In this document: positions 63,702 to 64,000 of the stretch, one piece after another
Layout of the letters: every line of letters starts with the position of its first letter
How positions within the stretch are numbered: the stretch's first letter is position 1
Source: Pedobacter hiemivivus
Lineage (GTDB): Bacteria > Bacteroidota > Bacteroidia > Sphingobacteriales > Sphingobacteriaceae
DNA length: 64,000 bases
Assembly: GCF_004331685.1 (NCBI RefSeq)
Contig: NZ_SJSM01000009.1
Location: 62,001 to 126,000, forward strand
Direction of reading: 5' to 3'
Program-made: the position numbers and the translations under genes
The notes under the pieces: model-generated
Database searches by the model: none
What the model was told of the DNA's origin: nothing
What the model saw: the letters and a program-made list of their open reading frames with translations, nothing else

Positions 63702-64000
63702 TTATTTTGTTGGAGCAGGAGTTACAGGAGTAACAGTTGCACCTGGCTGAGCAACTGGAGCTGCAGATGGTTTTTTAATGTCACTTAACTCAACTTCAAA
63801 TACAAGTGGAGAAAAAGGACTGATACCACCCTGAGGCATTCCACCTTCGCCATAAGCAAGGCTTGAAGGGATGATTAAAGTGATTTTTCCACCTTTACCG
63901 ATCAATTGCAAACCTTCATCAAATCCTGGAATTGCTCTTCCTAAAGTAATAGGACGAGGACCATATTGAGCCATTGCATTGTGTTTACCTGATTCTTTAG
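63702..64000 (-). CDS. FKBP-type peptidyl-prolyl cis-trans isomerase, C-terminal part
   Basis: The frame is open to the window edge, so the gene continues beyond base 64000. The visible 99 codons give KESGKHNAMAQYGPRPITLG, then RAIPGFDEGLQLIGKGGK, IIPSSLAYGEGG and PFSPLVFEVELSDI, the C-terminal two thirds of an FKBP fold, followed by a Pro/Ala/Thr-rich tail (AAPVAQPGATVTPVTPAPTK). FKBPs speed prolyl isomerisation during folding; the low-complexity tail suggests an exported form, but the N-terminus is not seen. The internal Met at 63974 is not the true start. Confidence 0.9.
   Translation of the reverse strand, partial: KESGKHNAMAQYGPRPITLGRAIPGFDEGLQLIGKGGKITLIIPSSLAYGEGGMPQGGISPFSPLVFEVELSDIKKPSAAPVAQPGATVTPVTPAPTK

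Noticed and set aside
1..64000. CRISPR array, rRNA operon, prophage or insertion sequence
   Set aside because: No regularly spaced direct repeats, rRNA sequence, phage structural genes or transposase frames were seen on either strand.

Overview
The window looks like chromosome of a member of the Bacteroidota, most likely family Sphingobacteriaceae and plausibly Pedobacter. This is inferred from two SusC/SusD outer-membrane nutrient systems, many TAnnTTTG-type -7 promoter boxes with TTG/TTTG near -33, weak Shine-Dalgarno signals, A+T-rich spacers, and the gene order rpsL-rpsG-fusA-rpsJ with no tuf. No phage, insertion sequence, plasmid or CRISPR features were seen.

Layout. (1) 1-3.3 kb: str operon running into the S10 operon, minus strand, with a good promoter. 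(2) 3.3-8.9 kb: PagL-like outer-membrane enzyme, small DUF2132 protein, DUF2027 protein lacking its usual Smr domain, secreted M1 peptidase, carboxypeptidase-regulatory-domain protein, ArsC/Spx-like protein. (3) 9-17.2 kb, plus strand: a five-gene signalling block (LytS-type kinase, LytTR regulator, CHASE3/GAF hybrid kinase with three receivers, CheR methyltransferase, second hybrid kinase). (4) 17.2-19.6 kb: pth, rplY, prs and tRNA-Gln. (5) A 543-base gene-free stretch with a large inverted repeat, then a giant DUF2723 membrane protein and accA. (6) 24.4-43 kb: a continuous starch/maltodextrin operon (SusC, SusD, three small secreted proteins, three GH13 enzymes, GH65 maltose phosphorylase, beta-phosphoglucomutase, MFS importer) below a LacI-family regulator. 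(7) 43.3 kb: lone fatty-acid desaturase. (8) 44.4-58.3 kb: a glycerophosphodiester / glycerol-3-phosphate locus (SGNH hydrolase, GlpT, GlpQ-like, phosphoesterase, DUF5689 lipoprotein, SusD, SusC, GlpD, divergent GlpR). (9) 58.3-64 kb: housekeeping genes (polyprenyl synthase, alpha/beta hydrolase, MBL-rhodanese fusion, asparaginase, TatD, partial FKBP).

How the genes work together. In the starch locus, outer-membrane capture and import of maltodextrin is followed by GH13 cleavage, MFS uptake of maltose, phosphorolysis by GH65 and isomerisation of beta-glucose-1-phosphate by beta-PGM; the LacI-type gene upstream is the likely switch. In the Glp locus a SusCD pair is combined with a GDPD, a G3P transporter and GlpD; a shared TTTCG-N5-TTTCG motif upstream of both glpD and susC suggests one GlpR regulon.

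Most notable unexplained signal: two ~70-nt elements (5587-5656 and 23278-23344), each in the gap between converging genes, share identical internal-loop sequences while their stems change in a compensatory way. That pattern suggests a conserved structured RNA, or a REP-like ssDNA hairpin family, that I cannot name.
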